Assembly (NCBI GenBank): GCA_965197665.1 | Contig: CBDANO010000005.1 | Coordinates: 62,001-126,000, forward strand | DNA: 64,000 bases | Reading direction: 5' to 3' | Source: CBDANO01 sp965197665 | GTDB taxonomy: Bacteria > Chloroflexota > Dehalococcoidia > Lucifugimonadales > UBA3495 | In this document: piece after piece, positions 53,976 to 62,841 of the stretch | How positions within the stretch are numbered: the first letter of the stretch is position 1 | Layout of the letters: the number at the start of each line of letters is the position of its first letter | Notes under the pieces: model-generated | What the model saw: the letters and a program-made list of their open reading frames with translations, nothing else | Databases searched by the model: none | Told to the model about the DNA's origin: nothing | Made by a program: the position numbers and the translations under genes

Positions 53976-54034
53976 CGCCGGGCGTCAACCTTTTCAGCGG
54001 CCCCGTCAGGGTCTTTCGATTCGATATACAGCCC

Positions 54035-55399
54035 CTAGGCGGACTTCTTCCTTGGCGCCGCGGCCACCGTTAGAGGGTCCCCGGAGTCGGATATCAGCGC
54101 CGGGACGGTTTCGCCTTCGATGGCGTCCCGGTCCACCACGCACCGTGCGACCTCGGGCAGGGAGGGCAGGTCGTACATGACGTCCAGCAAAGTATCCTCG
54201 ATCACGTAACGCAAGCAGCGGGCCCCGGTCTGGTGGTCCAAGGCCCGCTAGGCGGCGGCTTCCAAGGCGCCGGGCGTAAATTCCAAGTCCACGCCGTCCA
54301 TGCTGAACAGTTGCTGGTATTGCTTCACAATAGCGTTCTTCGGCTCGGTAAGGACCCTCATCAGCGAGTCTTTGTCCAAGGGTTCCAAGGCCACCGTTAC
54401 GGGCAGGCGGCCAACCATTTCCGGAATGAATCCGAACTCCAGAAGGTCTTCCGGGGTCACGTGATTCATCAGATTGACTTGCTCTTCGGCCTTGCTTCGC
54501 CCGTTAGCCAAGAAGCCCATCCTAGCGGCCCCGGTCTCCACCCGCCGGGCCACCACGTCTTCGAGGCCGTCGAAGGCGCCTCCGCAGATGAACAGGATGT
54601 TGCTCGTGTCTATTTGCAGGTACTCTTGGTGAGGATGCTTGCGGCCTCCCTGGGGGGGCACGTTGGCGACGCACCCTTCGATGATCTTGAGCAGCTCCTG
54701 TTGAACGCCCTCCCCGGAGACATCGCGGGTGATGGACCGGTTGACGCCTTCCTTTCGCGCAATCTTGTCCAGTTCGTCGATATAGATGATGCCGTGCTCG
54801 GCTCGGGAGACGTCCCAATCGGCGGCCTGGATCAATCTAAGTAGAATGTTTTCCACGTCCTCGCCCACGTACCCGGACTCGGTGAGGGACGTGGCGTCGC
54901 AAACGGCGAAAGGCACTTCCAGGACTCGAGCCAGGGTCTGGGCCAGCAGGGTCTTGCCGCAACCGGTAGGGCCCGTTAGCAAGATATTGGTCTTCTGTAG
55001 CTCGACCTCCCCCTGTTGGGTCTCGGACCAAGTCCTCTTGAAGTGATTGTACACAGCAACACTGAGAATCTTCTTGGCCCTTTCTTGAGAGACCACGTAC
55101 TTATCCAGGTTGGCGCAGATCTCCCTGGGGACCAGCCGGCGGCCGCGGTTCTCAACATCCGGGGAACTTTCAGAAGCTTCTTCGTTTACGAGTTGACCCA
55201 ACACCCGGATGCAGTCATAGCAGACGGTTGCCCGGCCTTGACCGGACACCACGAGGTTCGAACGGGCCTGAGCCTTTTCGCAGAAAGAGCACTGGCCAAG
55301 CCTAGACCCGCTTCTACTATTGGCCACCAATACCCCCCCAGGACGTGGATTCTTGAGACCCCGTTCGCCCCCGCGGTTGGACGCTGCGCTCTTCGCCAA
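54035..55399 (-). CDS. clpX: ATP-dependent Clp protease ATPase subunit ClpX, interrupted by an in-frame TAG
   Basis: AAA+ unfoldase that feeds ClpP. The zinc finger (CSFCEKAQ...CYDC), Walker A LLTGPTGCGKT, pore loop GYVG, Walker B IIYIDELDK and RKHPHQE are all present, with MGF at the ClpP-binding loop position. At 54250-54248 a TAG falls in ...GALEAAA[TAG]RALDHQTGARCLRY, where ClpX normally has Glu (GAG to TAG). The frame then runs on for 68 codons to the proper C-terminus. Unless the TAG is read through or is an error, the product lacks the C-terminal subdomain. TTG at 55399 is a possible start; a GTG near 55327 following GGGGGG is an alternative. Confidence 0.85.
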
Positions 55400-55423
55400 G
55401 GAAAATAGTGTCAGGGAAAATAG

Positions 55424-55465
55424 TAGGCTGGGCCGGTCACTCCGCGAAATGACCGGCCCAGCCTA
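55424..55465 (-). terminator. Hairpin between clpP and clpX
   Basis: A perfect 16-bp stem (55424-55439 with 55450-55465) closes a 10-base loop; on the minus strand CTATTTTCCC follows. It would end transcription after clpP or attenuate reading into clpX. Confidence 0.75.
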
Positions 55466-55628
55466 TCGGATATCTCCCTATATATAGCCGGCTATCGGAT
55501 CCGGCGGTTGTCGAATCCGGGAGCGCCAGCAACGCAATCATCGGCGCCACGACAATCAGCCCCCCAAGCCCCTTATCTGAGTTCGCGCCTGTTCATCCGG
55601 CGTTTACTCACCCGACCGTAAGGGTCCC

Positions 55629-56282
55629 TTATTCGCTTTCGGAGTCCTTCGAGTTTTCGGAGTCCTTCGAGTTAAGAATTTCGTCCACCAAGGAATACTC
55701 TACGCCTTGTTCCGCCGTGAGGTAGAAGTCCCGGTCGGTGTCCCGAGCGATCTTGTCGTAGGATTGCCCAGTATTTTCCGACAAGATATTGCGAATTTTG
55801 TCTTGGAGCCGGATTATCTCCCGCGCGGCGATCTCGATGTCCGAGGCTTGGCCTTGGGCGCCGCCCATGGGTTGGTGCATGTGAATGGTGGAGTTGGGCA
55901 ACGCGTACCTCTTGCCCTTCTGCCCGCCGGAGAGAAGCACCGTGGACATGCTGGCGGTCATGCCCAAGCAAATGGTGGACACTTCGGGGTTGATCAACTG
56001 CATAGTATCGTAGATAGCCAGGCCGGCGCTAATAACGCCGCCGGGGCTGTTGATGTACACGTTGATACCCTTGTCCGGGTCTTCCCGCTCCAAGTAGAGG
56101 AGTTGGGCGATTATGGTGTTGGCGACGTGATCGTTTATAGGGGTGCCCAGGAACACGATGCGTTCCTTCAGAAGCAGGGAGTAGATATCGAAAGCCCGCT
56201 CTCCCCTGGGGCTGGTCTCGATGACCATGGGTATAATGCTCTGAGGCAAGTAAAGCGGCGAATCGTGGGGCTCATTCTGCAT
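55629..56282 (-). CDS. clpP: ATP-dependent Clp protease proteolytic subunit
   Basis: Serine protease of 217 residues. Catalytic Ser111 is in GMTASMSTVLL, His136 in IHMHQPMGG and Asp in RDTDRDFY. ATG 56282 was chosen because AAGGAG stands nine bases upstream; it overlaps the tig stop by 11 bases. The C-terminus is a duplicated acidic tail NSKDSE-NSKDSE from two copies of an 18-base DNA repeat at 55638-55673. Confidence 0.95.
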   Translation of the reverse strand: MQNEPHDSPLYLPQSIIPMVIETSPRGERAFDIYSLLLKERIVFLGTPINDHVANTIIAQLLYLEREDPDKGINVYINSPGGVISAGLAIYDTMQLINPEVSTICLGMTASMSTVLLSGGQKGKRYALPNSTIHMHQPMGGAQGQASDIEIAAREIIRLQDKIRNILSENTGQSYDKIARDTDRDFYLTAEQGVEYSLVDEILNSKDSENSKDSESE

Positions 56283-57765
56283 TAGGATTTGCTCCTTCTT
56301 TGTTTCCCTCCGGGTCCAACGGAGAAGCTGCGGCGGTATCTTCCTCAGTGTCCTTCTCAGCATCTTCCTCCGCCGAGGTATCCCGGGTATCCGGGGTATC
56401 CGGGTCTACCGGCGGCGTATCCGAGTCGGAAGCGTCCTCTGCCGACCCGTTGTCGTTAGAGGCGGTTTCTTCGCTGCTTCCTTCCGCATTTCCTTCGACC
56501 GTTTGGGCCACGCGTTGCAATACCTTGCGGTTGAGCAGGGAGGTGCGGACGGTTTCCCGGGCGCTGTCGCTGTTTAGGACGCGGCGCATCGACTCTTCGG
56601 AGTCTCCAGCCTTCTCCGTCATGGAGTCGATCTCGGCCTGTATCTCATTCGCTTCCACGTCTATCTGTTCATCCGCGGCCAGTTGCCGGATAACCAGATA
56701 GGTATTCAAGCGTCTTTCGGCTTGGGGCCTGAGTTGCTCCCTCCATTCCTCCTCGGTTGTTCCGATGTAGCTCAGGTACGTATCCATGTCCACGCGCTGG
56801 TTTGTTACCGACCGGTGCCGCTCTTGGTACAGGTTGTCCAGTTCCCGTTGGTAAATCAGGTCCGACGCTTGTATGGTGGCTATTCTCAACAACTCGTCTA
56901 GGCTGTCTTGTTCCAACTGCCGCTGCGAGTTGGTTTCGGCGGTCTCGGTCAGTTGTTGGCGCACAAAGTCTCGCAAGGCTTCCAGAGTCTCGTAGCCGCC
57001 CTTGACTCCCTTGGCAAACTCGTCGTCCAAGTCGGGCAGCTTCTTCTCCTTGATTGATATGACCTCCACGTGCACGCGGCAGTCCTTGGCGGCGTATTGG
57101 TCCTGGTGATGGTCTTCGGGGATGGCCAGAGTGAAGTCCTTTTCTTGGCCTTCGGACATTCCCTCCAAGTACACCGAGAAGCCAGGTATGGGAAGGGGAT
57201 TGTCCTGCTGAGGAATGAAGTCGATGTTTTGATCGTTTATGGCTTCCTCACCAGCAATAATGCCGGTGACGTTCAATGTAAGGAGATCGCCGAACTGCAC
57301 CGGTCGGTCCACCGGTTCCCACGGGCCGGACTCGTACCTCAGGTGGTCGATGACTTCGGAAACTTCGTCCTCGGTAACTTGAATGGGTTGCCGCTCCAAC
57401 CGGATCGACTGCAGGTCCCCCAGTTCGACCACCGGCTCAAGGGCCACGACTGCCTTGAATGACACCGGCTCGAGGCCAAGGACCTCCAGTTCGGGTTCCA
57501 TGAAGGCTTGAAGGTTCTCCTCCTTGAGGACTTGGTCGAGGGTCTCCGGGACCATGAACTCAAGGGCTTCTTGGAGCAAAGCTTCGCGGCCCAAGTGTCT
57601 CTCCAGGATAGAGCGCGGGGCTTTGCCGGGGCGGAACCCTGGAATACGGACCCGGCCGACTAATCGGCGGTAGGAGCGGTTGATGAACGGCTCTTCATCC
57701 TCCGGTTCCATTTCCACGTTCAGGGTAACCTCGGTGGGACTCGCCGACTCCTTGGTGATGTTCAC
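56272..57765 (-). CDS. tig: Trigger factor
   Basis: Ribosome-bound chaperone/prolyl isomerase, 497 residues from the GTG at 57765. The ribosome-binding motif is RIPGFRPGKAPRSIL (with G-F-R-x-G-K); the FKBP domain and the helical C-terminal arms follow. The tail is an ~80-residue acidic, low-complexity stretch rich in Asp/Glu/Ser/Thr/Pro. An ATG at 57852 is in frame but overlaps the promoter -10, so the GTG preceded by GAAGAGGG is preferred. Confidence 0.92.
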   Translation of the reverse strand: MNITKESASPTEVTLNVEMEPEDEEPFINRSYRRLVGRVRIPGFRPGKAPRSILERHLGREALLQEALEFMVPETLDQVLKEENLQAFMEPELEVLGLEPVSFKAVVALEPVVELGDLQSIRLERQPIQVTEDEVSEVIDHLRYESGPWEPVDRPVQFGDLLTLNVTGIIAGEEAINDQNIDFIPQQDNPLPIPGFSVYLEGMSEGQEKDFTLAIPEDHHQDQYAAKDCRVHVEVISIKEKKLPDLDDEFAKGVKGGYETLEALRDFVRQQLTETAETNSQRQLEQDSLDELLRIATIQASDLIYQRELDNLYQERHRSVTNQRVDMDTYLSYIGTTEEEWREQLRPQAERRLNTYLVIRQLAADEQIDVEANEIQAEIDSMTEKAGDSEESMRRVLNSDSARETVRTSLLNRKVLQRVAQTVEGNAEGSSEETASNDNGSAEDASDSDTPPVDPDTPDTRDTSAEEDAEKDTEEDTAAASPLDPEGNKEGANPNAE

Positions 57766-57842
57766 CGGCAACCCTCTTCGTGGTCTGGGCCTCTGGCGGG
57801 CAAAGTTACCAGAAGGTTTAGAGCCTAGATGGAGTAGATCCG

Positions 57843-57870
57843 AGTATAGCATAATCCTTGGGCGATTGAA
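57843..57870 (-). promoter_or_regulatory. Promoter for tig-clpP
   Basis: On the minus strand TTCAAT (57870-57865), a 16-base spacer, and TATACT (57848-57843) with an extended TATGC before it, as at mobA. Confidence 0.5.
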
Positions 57871-58413
57871 AGATTATTCACAATCGGCGGGCGGTGACGA
57901 AAGAATTTTTGGTGTAACAACCAGAATTGGTAAAATGTCCGAAATTAACATAAATCTGATTTAAGAAATAGTTGACATTTATGAACGCGGGTTGATATTT
58001 TTAGCCCCAAGACGTGTGAAGGGAGCGGCGGGAGGTCTCATACCCTTAGGGCCTCACCCTTGATTTTCCGGCCCATGGACCGCCTCGGACTAAGAGCGTC
58101 AACCAGCCCCGGCCCGTTCCTCTTCCGCTAACTTGCAAGCCTGTGGGGACTAACCAGCGCAAAGGGCCGCGCTACCCCACTTAGGATGCACCCGCCCCGT
58201 GGGGTTGGCTAGAGGACATCAAGGGACACCGGTTTTTCAGCAGCGGTTTATAGTTGATTAACGCGAAGCAAAATCATGCGCCACCAAAGACATCGGCGAG
58301 GGTCCGGCCCCATCACCGCGCCTTTGATGGACTTGACGCAAAGGTTGTGCAGGGGCGGGGGAGCCTGTTTGATGGACTTGACGCAAAGGTTGTGCGGGGG
58401 CGCGGGATCCTAA
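57871..58413. other. Intergenic region upstream of rsmH with promoter and direct repeats
   Basis: An AT-rich block at 57890-58005 contains TTGACA (57972-57977) and TATTTT (57996-58001), a plausible promoter for rsmH. At 58323 and 58368 the 28-base segment TTTGATGGACTTGACGCAAA (plus 8 more bases) occurs twice, period 45, ending about 18 bases before the rsmH start. No mraZ gene and no TGGGN-type MraZ boxes are obvious. Confidence 0.6.
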
Positions 58414-59388
58414 ATGTCCCAGCCACGGGACACGACGGACCCCGGCACGGGAGGAGCCCCGGTTCACCAACCGGTGCTAACGGCGGAGGCGGTCCACTAC
58501 CTAGCCGTCGAGCCGGGCGGCGTTTACTTGGACGCTACGGTTGGACATGGGGGCCATGCGGCGGCGGTGTTGGATGCGTCGGCGTCGTCGGGCAGAGTAT
58601 TAGGCATCGACTTGGACCCCCGTTCGTTAGCTCTAGCGGCGAGGCGTTTGCAATCATACGGTTCCCGGTATACCTCAATACAGGGCAACTACGCCGACAT
58701 GGCGCGGCTGGCCAAGAGCAGGGGCTTCCCTCAAGTAGACGGGATTGTGATGGACCTGGGATTTTCCTCGGCCCAAATCGAAGACCCGGGGTACGGCCTC
58801 AGTTTCCGCAGCGACGAGCCTCTGGACATGCGGTACGACCCGGCGGCTGCGACGACGGCGGCCCACATCGTGAATTCCTACCCCGAAAAAGACTTGGCGG
58901 ACTTGATTTTCCGGTACGGGGAGGAGCCCAAGGCCAGGGCGATAGCGCGGAGCATCGTACGATACCGGTTACGGCGCCGGGCCGTCGAGTCCGCGGCGGA
59001 GTTGGCTGGTCTGGTAGCGGGCGCCGTGGGGCCACGGAAATGGCGCAGGACTCATCCCGCGACCCGCACCTTTCAAGCCCTGCGCATTGCGGTAAACGGC
59101 GAGCTGGCCAACTTGGAAGCCGGGCTGACCTCCGCCGTCCAGTTGCTACCCCACGGCGGGAGACTGGTGGTCATAAGCTATCACAGCCTGGAAGACCGGG
59201 TGGTCAAGACCTTCCTGGCGCGGGAAAGCTCCGGGTGCGTTTGCCCGCCGGAAGCCCCGGAATGCGTCTGCGCGGGCCGGCCGTCACTGAGGCTGGTACA
59301 ACGAAAGGTCATAAAGCCGTGCCCCCAGGAAGTACAGCGGAACCCAAGGAGCCGAAGCGCCAAGATGCGAGTGGCTAGTCGGACCTAA
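58414..59388 (+). CDS. rsmH: 16S rRNA (cytosine1402-N4)-methyltransferase
   Basis: The 324-residue enzyme has HQPVLTAEAVHYL, the SAM motif LDATVGHGGHAAAVL, the FSSAQIEDPGYGLSF segment and the C-terminal SYHSLEDRVVKTF, all RsmH marks. It heads a reduced division cluster in which ftsA follows directly. Confidence 0.94.
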   Translation: MSQPRDTTDPGTGGAPVHQPVLTAEAVHYLAVEPGGVYLDATVGHGGHAAAVLDASASSGRVLGIDLDPRSLALAARRLQSYGSRYTSIQGNYADMARLAKSRGFPQVDGIVMDLGFSSAQIEDPGYGLSFRSDEPLDMRYDPAAATTAAHIVNSYPEKDLADLIFRYGEEPKARAIARSIVRYRLRRRAVESAAELAGLVAGAVGPRKWRRTHPATRTFQALRIAVNGELANLEAGLTSAVQLLPHGGRLVVISYHSLEDRVVKTFLARESSGCVCPPEAPECVCAGRPSLRLVQRKVIKPCPQEVQRNPRSRSAKMRVASRT

Positions 59389-59423
59389 ATTAATGCAAAC
59401 CTGACGGGAATTTGCATGAAAGG

Positions 59424-60692
59424 ATGGTGGAAAACTTGGCTAAAGACACATTTTACACCGCGATAGACATAGGCAACAGCAAGGTGGCCTCGGTGGTGGC
59501 CCGGGTCGGCACCGAAGGAGAGCTCAAAATCCTGGGGACCGGGACGGTACCATCCCAGGGAATGCAAAAAGGCCGCATAGAAGGACTCCAAGAGGTGCGG
59601 GCCGCCGTCAACGCGTCTCTGAAGGAAGCCCAGCGGTACATCGGCCGCGGTGTGATAAACGGCGTATACGTCGGGGTCAGCGGGACCCACCTCAGTTGCT
59701 TGAACACCAAGGACGTTGTCGAAAACCCGGGGGACGTTAGAAACGCCAATGCCCGCATGCTGGACCAATTGGTCAAGACCTCCTATCCCCAGGTGGGCCG
59801 CAACCAAGAGATTTTGCACGTCATCCCCATGTCCTACGACGTGGACGGCATGACCGGGGTGCGCAACCCGGTGGGGATCCACGCGCCCAAGGTCCAAGTG
59901 GAAGCCCACGTGGTCATAGGCGACGCCCTCACCTTGAAAAACACCGTAAGGGCGGTGGAAGCAAATCAGGTGACCGTCAAGAGTCTGGTGCTCCAGTCAT
60001 TAGCAGGGGCCGAGGCGACCCTTACCGGGGATGAGCGGGAAACGGGCGCAATCTTCCTCGACATCGGCAGCGGGACCAGCGACCTGATCATTTACCGGGA
60101 AGGAAGCCCGTGGTACTCGACGGTGATCCCGGTGGGCGGCAACCAGCTGACCAAGGACTTGCAGGTGGCCCTGAAGACTTCCTTCTATCTGGCGGAAGAA
60201 GTGAAGATCAAGTGGGGCCATGCCATGCCGGAACTGGTCAAGGCGGATGAAGAAGTAGTCATTCCAAGCTACCAGGGCCAGCCCAAACGCGTCGTCAACC
60301 GGCGGGCCATGGCTGAGCCTCTGCAAGACAGAGTAGAGGAACTGCTCAAATTGGCATTGTTCCGAATGCGCGAGTCTGGCCTGCGCCAGGTGCCGCCCGG
60401 CGGGCTGGTCATAAGTGGGGGCTGCGCCGACCTTGCCGGTATGCAAGAACTGGCCGAAAAGACCATCGGCGGGCCGGCGCGGATAGGGTATCCCGGCGGC
60501 CTCCCCGGGCTGCCCGCTACCCTCCGTAAACCGGCGTACTCCGCTTTGGCGGGGCTGCTCCTATGGGGGATCAAGCACCATGGAGAAAAGCGGCCATACC
60601 GAAACGGTAATCGGAGCCTTCTGGGAAGCGGATTCTTGGCAGGCCGTTCCAAGAGCCAACAGAAGGACAGCAGCAAGGTGACCGTAGGGTAA
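59424..60692 (+). CDS. ftsA: Cell division protein FtsA
   Basis: Actin-like partner of FtsZ, about 422 residues. The phosphate-1 motif DIGNSKVASVVAR, FLDIGSGTSDLIIY (phosphate 2) and GLVISGGCADLAGM (adenosine) mark the actin fold. The C-terminus ends in SKSQQKDSSKVTVG and shows no obvious amphipathic membrane helix. The start is uncertain among TTG 59412, ATG 59424 and TTG 59436. Confidence 0.9.
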   Translation: MVENLAKDTFYTAIDIGNSKVASVVARVGTEGELKILGTGTVPSQGMQKGRIEGLQEVRAAVNASLKEAQRYIGRGVINGVYVGVSGTHLSCLNTKDVVENPGDVRNANARMLDQLVKTSYPQVGRNQEILHVIPMSYDVDGMTGVRNPVGIHAPKVQVEAHVVIGDALTLKNTVRAVEANQVTVKSLVLQSLAGAEATLTGDERETGAIFLDIGSGTSDLIIYREGSPWYSTVIPVGGNQLTKDLQVALKTSFYLAEEVKIKWGHAMPELVKADEEVVIPSYQGQPKRVVNRRAMAEPLQDRVEELLKLALFRMRESGLRQVPPGGLVISGGCADLAGMQELAEKTIGGPARIGYPGGLPGLPATLRKPAYSALAGLLLWGIKHHGEKRPYRNGNRSLLGSGFLAGRSKSQQKDSSKVTVG

Positions 60693-61165
60693 CTATAGCG
60701 TAAGACTGCCGGCTTCCGGGCGTGTCCAGTCCATCGACCCGGCCTATCGACGGGACCGCCGACAATGAGGAAACACCCAGTGGAAGGACGGCCGCCGCGG
60801 GAACAAAAGCGGCGAAAGGAGGGTTCAGCGAAAAATTCCCGGGAAAGTCTATGGATCGGGTTCACTTAGATCGGGTTTACGTAGAACGGGTTTACGTGAT
60901 TTGAGGTAAGGTTCAAGGTCCTGTCCGAAAGCTGTTGCGGTTTCATACTTCGTCCGGTTGGCCGGCCCAGGGTGAAAGCGGTTGACAGCGAAAGGGCAGG
61001 CATCAAGCAAAGCGCCGGGGCAAATGCCCCGGTCCGTCAAACCGGCGGCGTGAAAACATCGGGCAAAGGGGCGCCGGAGCGCCCGGATAATCGCAGCTCA
61101 ACCCTTGGGACTGCGGCGCCGGTAACAATTCGATGTCAATATTGTTGCGTGTGGAGGGAGAGAAC
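60693..61165. other. 473-base gap between ftsA and ftsZ with three 15-bp repeats
   Basis: GATCGGGTTTACGTA-type units occur three times in a row at 60854, 60869 and 60884. They fall in a possible 60-codon frame, but that peptide looks like nothing known and I do not call it. A Shine-Dalgarno (GGAGGGAG) lies just before ftsZ. No ftsQ is present. Confidence 0.5.
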
Positions 61166-62320
61166 ATGGTATCGGAAGACTCAGCATCCTGGGACCTTGG
61201 AATCGAAAACGACGGGGCCTACGATAGGCTACCTGAATTGGGCGCGGGCGCGCCGGTAATCAAGGTGGTGGGAGTTGGCGGCGGCGGCAGCAACGCGGTC
61301 AGCCGGATGTTCAAGGAAAAGCTGCCGGTGGTTGAATACTACGCGGTCAACACCGACGCCCAACACCTCTTTCGCTGTGACGTGTCCCACCGGTTGGTTA
61401 TCGGCGAGGAGATTACTCGGGGTCTCGGCGCCGGCGCCCAGCCCGACCTTGGCAGACAGGCTGCCGAAGAAAGCCGCCAAACCATCGAAGAGGCCTTGGC
61501 CGGCGCCGACATGGTGTTCTTGGCGGTGGGGATGGGAGGCGGCACCGGCACCGGCGCCTCGCCGGTAGTGGCTCAAATCGCCAAAGAGCACGGCGCGTTG
61601 ACCGTTGGAGTGGTCAGCAAGCCCTTCGCCTTCGAGGCCGCCGCTCGACGCAAGAACGCCGAGGAAGGCATCAACCGCCTCAAGGACCAAGTAGACACGT
61701 TGATCGTGATTCCCAATGACCGGCTGCTCGACTTGAACAATCACGGCGAGCAGACCTTTACTTGGGAAGACGCCCTGAAAATGGCCGATTCCGTCTTGCA
61801 ACAGGGCATTCAAGCAATAGCCGAAGTGGTTACGGTGCCGGGGGAAATCAACGTCGACTTTGCCGACGTCAAGACCATCCTGGCCAACGCCGGCCCCGCG
61901 TGGCTGGCCATCGGCAAGGGTAAGGGTGAAAACCGGGCCGTGGACGCGGCCAAGATGGCCACCAGGAGCCCCTTGCTGGACATTTCCATGGACGGCGCCC
62001 GGCGTATTCTGTTCGTTCTCACCGGCGGGCCGACCCTGAGCTTGCAAGAAGTGCAGGACGCCGCCAATGTCATCCAGGAAATGTCGGACCCGGAGTCCAA
62101 CATTATCTTTGGGACCTGCCGTGATCCGAGGCTGGACGACGAGGTCAAGATGACCATGGTCGCCGCGTCCTTCCCGGTGCTGCAAGAGTCCCCGCAAATG
62201 CGGGAGGCGGAGCTGGAGCGCTTGCTGCAAGACGTTATTCCGGAAGCGGAAGATGAGCTCGACGTTCCCAGCTTCATCCGGAAGCAGTCCAGCCCCAGGG
62301 GCCGGGGCCTCTTCCGTTAG
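61166..62320 (+). CDS. ftsZ: Cell division protein FtsZ
   Basis: Tubulin-like GTPase of 384 residues from the ATG at 61166. The GTP loop is GMGGGTGTGASPVVA, preceded by VVGVGGGGSNAV; the T7 loop is EINVDFADVKTIL. The C-terminal tail ends DVPSFIRKQ, the conserved FtsA/ZipA-binding peptide. An ATG 33 bases earlier is in frame, but GGAGGGAG marks this start. Confidence 0.96.
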   Translation: MVSEDSASWDLGIENDGAYDRLPELGAGAPVIKVVGVGGGGSNAVSRMFKEKLPVVEYYAVNTDAQHLFRCDVSHRLVIGEEITRGLGAGAQPDLGRQAAEESRQTIEEALAGADMVFLAVGMGGGTGTGASPVVAQIAKEHGALTVGVVSKPFAFEAAARRKNAEEGINRLKDQVDTLIVIPNDRLLDLNNHGEQTFTWEDALKMADSVLQQGIQAIAEVVTVPGEINVDFADVKTILANAGPAWLAIGKGKGENRAVDAAKMATRSPLLDISMDGARRILFVLTGGPTLSLQEVQDAANVIQEMSDPESNIIFGTCRDPRLDDEVKMTMVAASFPVLQESPQMREAELERLLQDVIPEAEDELDVPSFIRKQSSPRGRGLFR

Positions 62321-62500
62321 CCCCCGTTTACGTTGTCTCGAAGCCAGCAAGCACTACCCCGCGGCCGGGCGGAACCTCCCCAAGGGCGACCGCCCGGCCC
62401 CCCGACCAAGGGGTAATGTTCAAGGAGTAATGTTCTCGGAGGCCTAAGCGCACTAATACCCAAGTCCGGTACCCCTAACCCAGGCGCCGGGAATCGCCTC

Positions 62501-62550
62501 GAGGCCGCCATTCTTTCAATGAAGGATGGCGGCCTCTTTCTATTTATTTA
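62501..62550 (+). terminator. Intrinsic terminator after ftsZ
   Basis: GAGGCCGCCAT (62501-62511) pairs with ATGGCGGCCTC (62526-62536), with extra inner pairs, and is followed by TTTCTATTTATTT. Confidence 0.9.
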
Positions 62551-62718
62551 ATTGCTTAGCTCGTGCTACTGCTGAGGCGTCCGCCGGCCCCTTGGCCCGG
62601 CCCCTGGGCAAGGGATTCTCCCGGCGCCGATCAGCAAAGGCCCGGGCTGGGCCGTCAAAAGATGATTTGCCGGTACAAGCTGCAATTCGCTGTCGAAGGT
62701 ACGAGATTCGAAAAACTA

Positions 62719-62770
62719 TTGACATTCGTTGACGCACAATATACAATCCCACGCTACCACAGATTGTGGT
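62719..62770 (+). promoter_or_regulatory. nrdR promoter with a downstream palindrome
   Basis: TTGACA (62719-62724), a 17-base spacer and TACAAT (62742-62747) form a near-ideal promoter. The palindrome ACCACAGATTGTGGT (62756-62770, 6-3-6) lies at the expected transcription start. CACAATATAC in the spacer region resembles half of an NrdR box, so self-control is possible but unproven. Confidence 0.65.
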
Positions 62771-62841
62771 TTTAGTTAACAATAACACATTATCTGGTGT
62801 CTTAGATTAATTTTATACGATTTTTAGAAAGTGTTTCAGCA

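Noticed and set aside
57766..57852. 29-codon N-terminal extension of trigger factor
   Set aside because: Its ATG overlaps the promoter -10 region, and the family N-terminus begins at the GTG at 57765.
60722..60904. 60-codon frame with a repeated DRVYVERVYV end
   Set aside because: It has no ribosome site or homology I can recognise; the repeat is reported as DNA instead.
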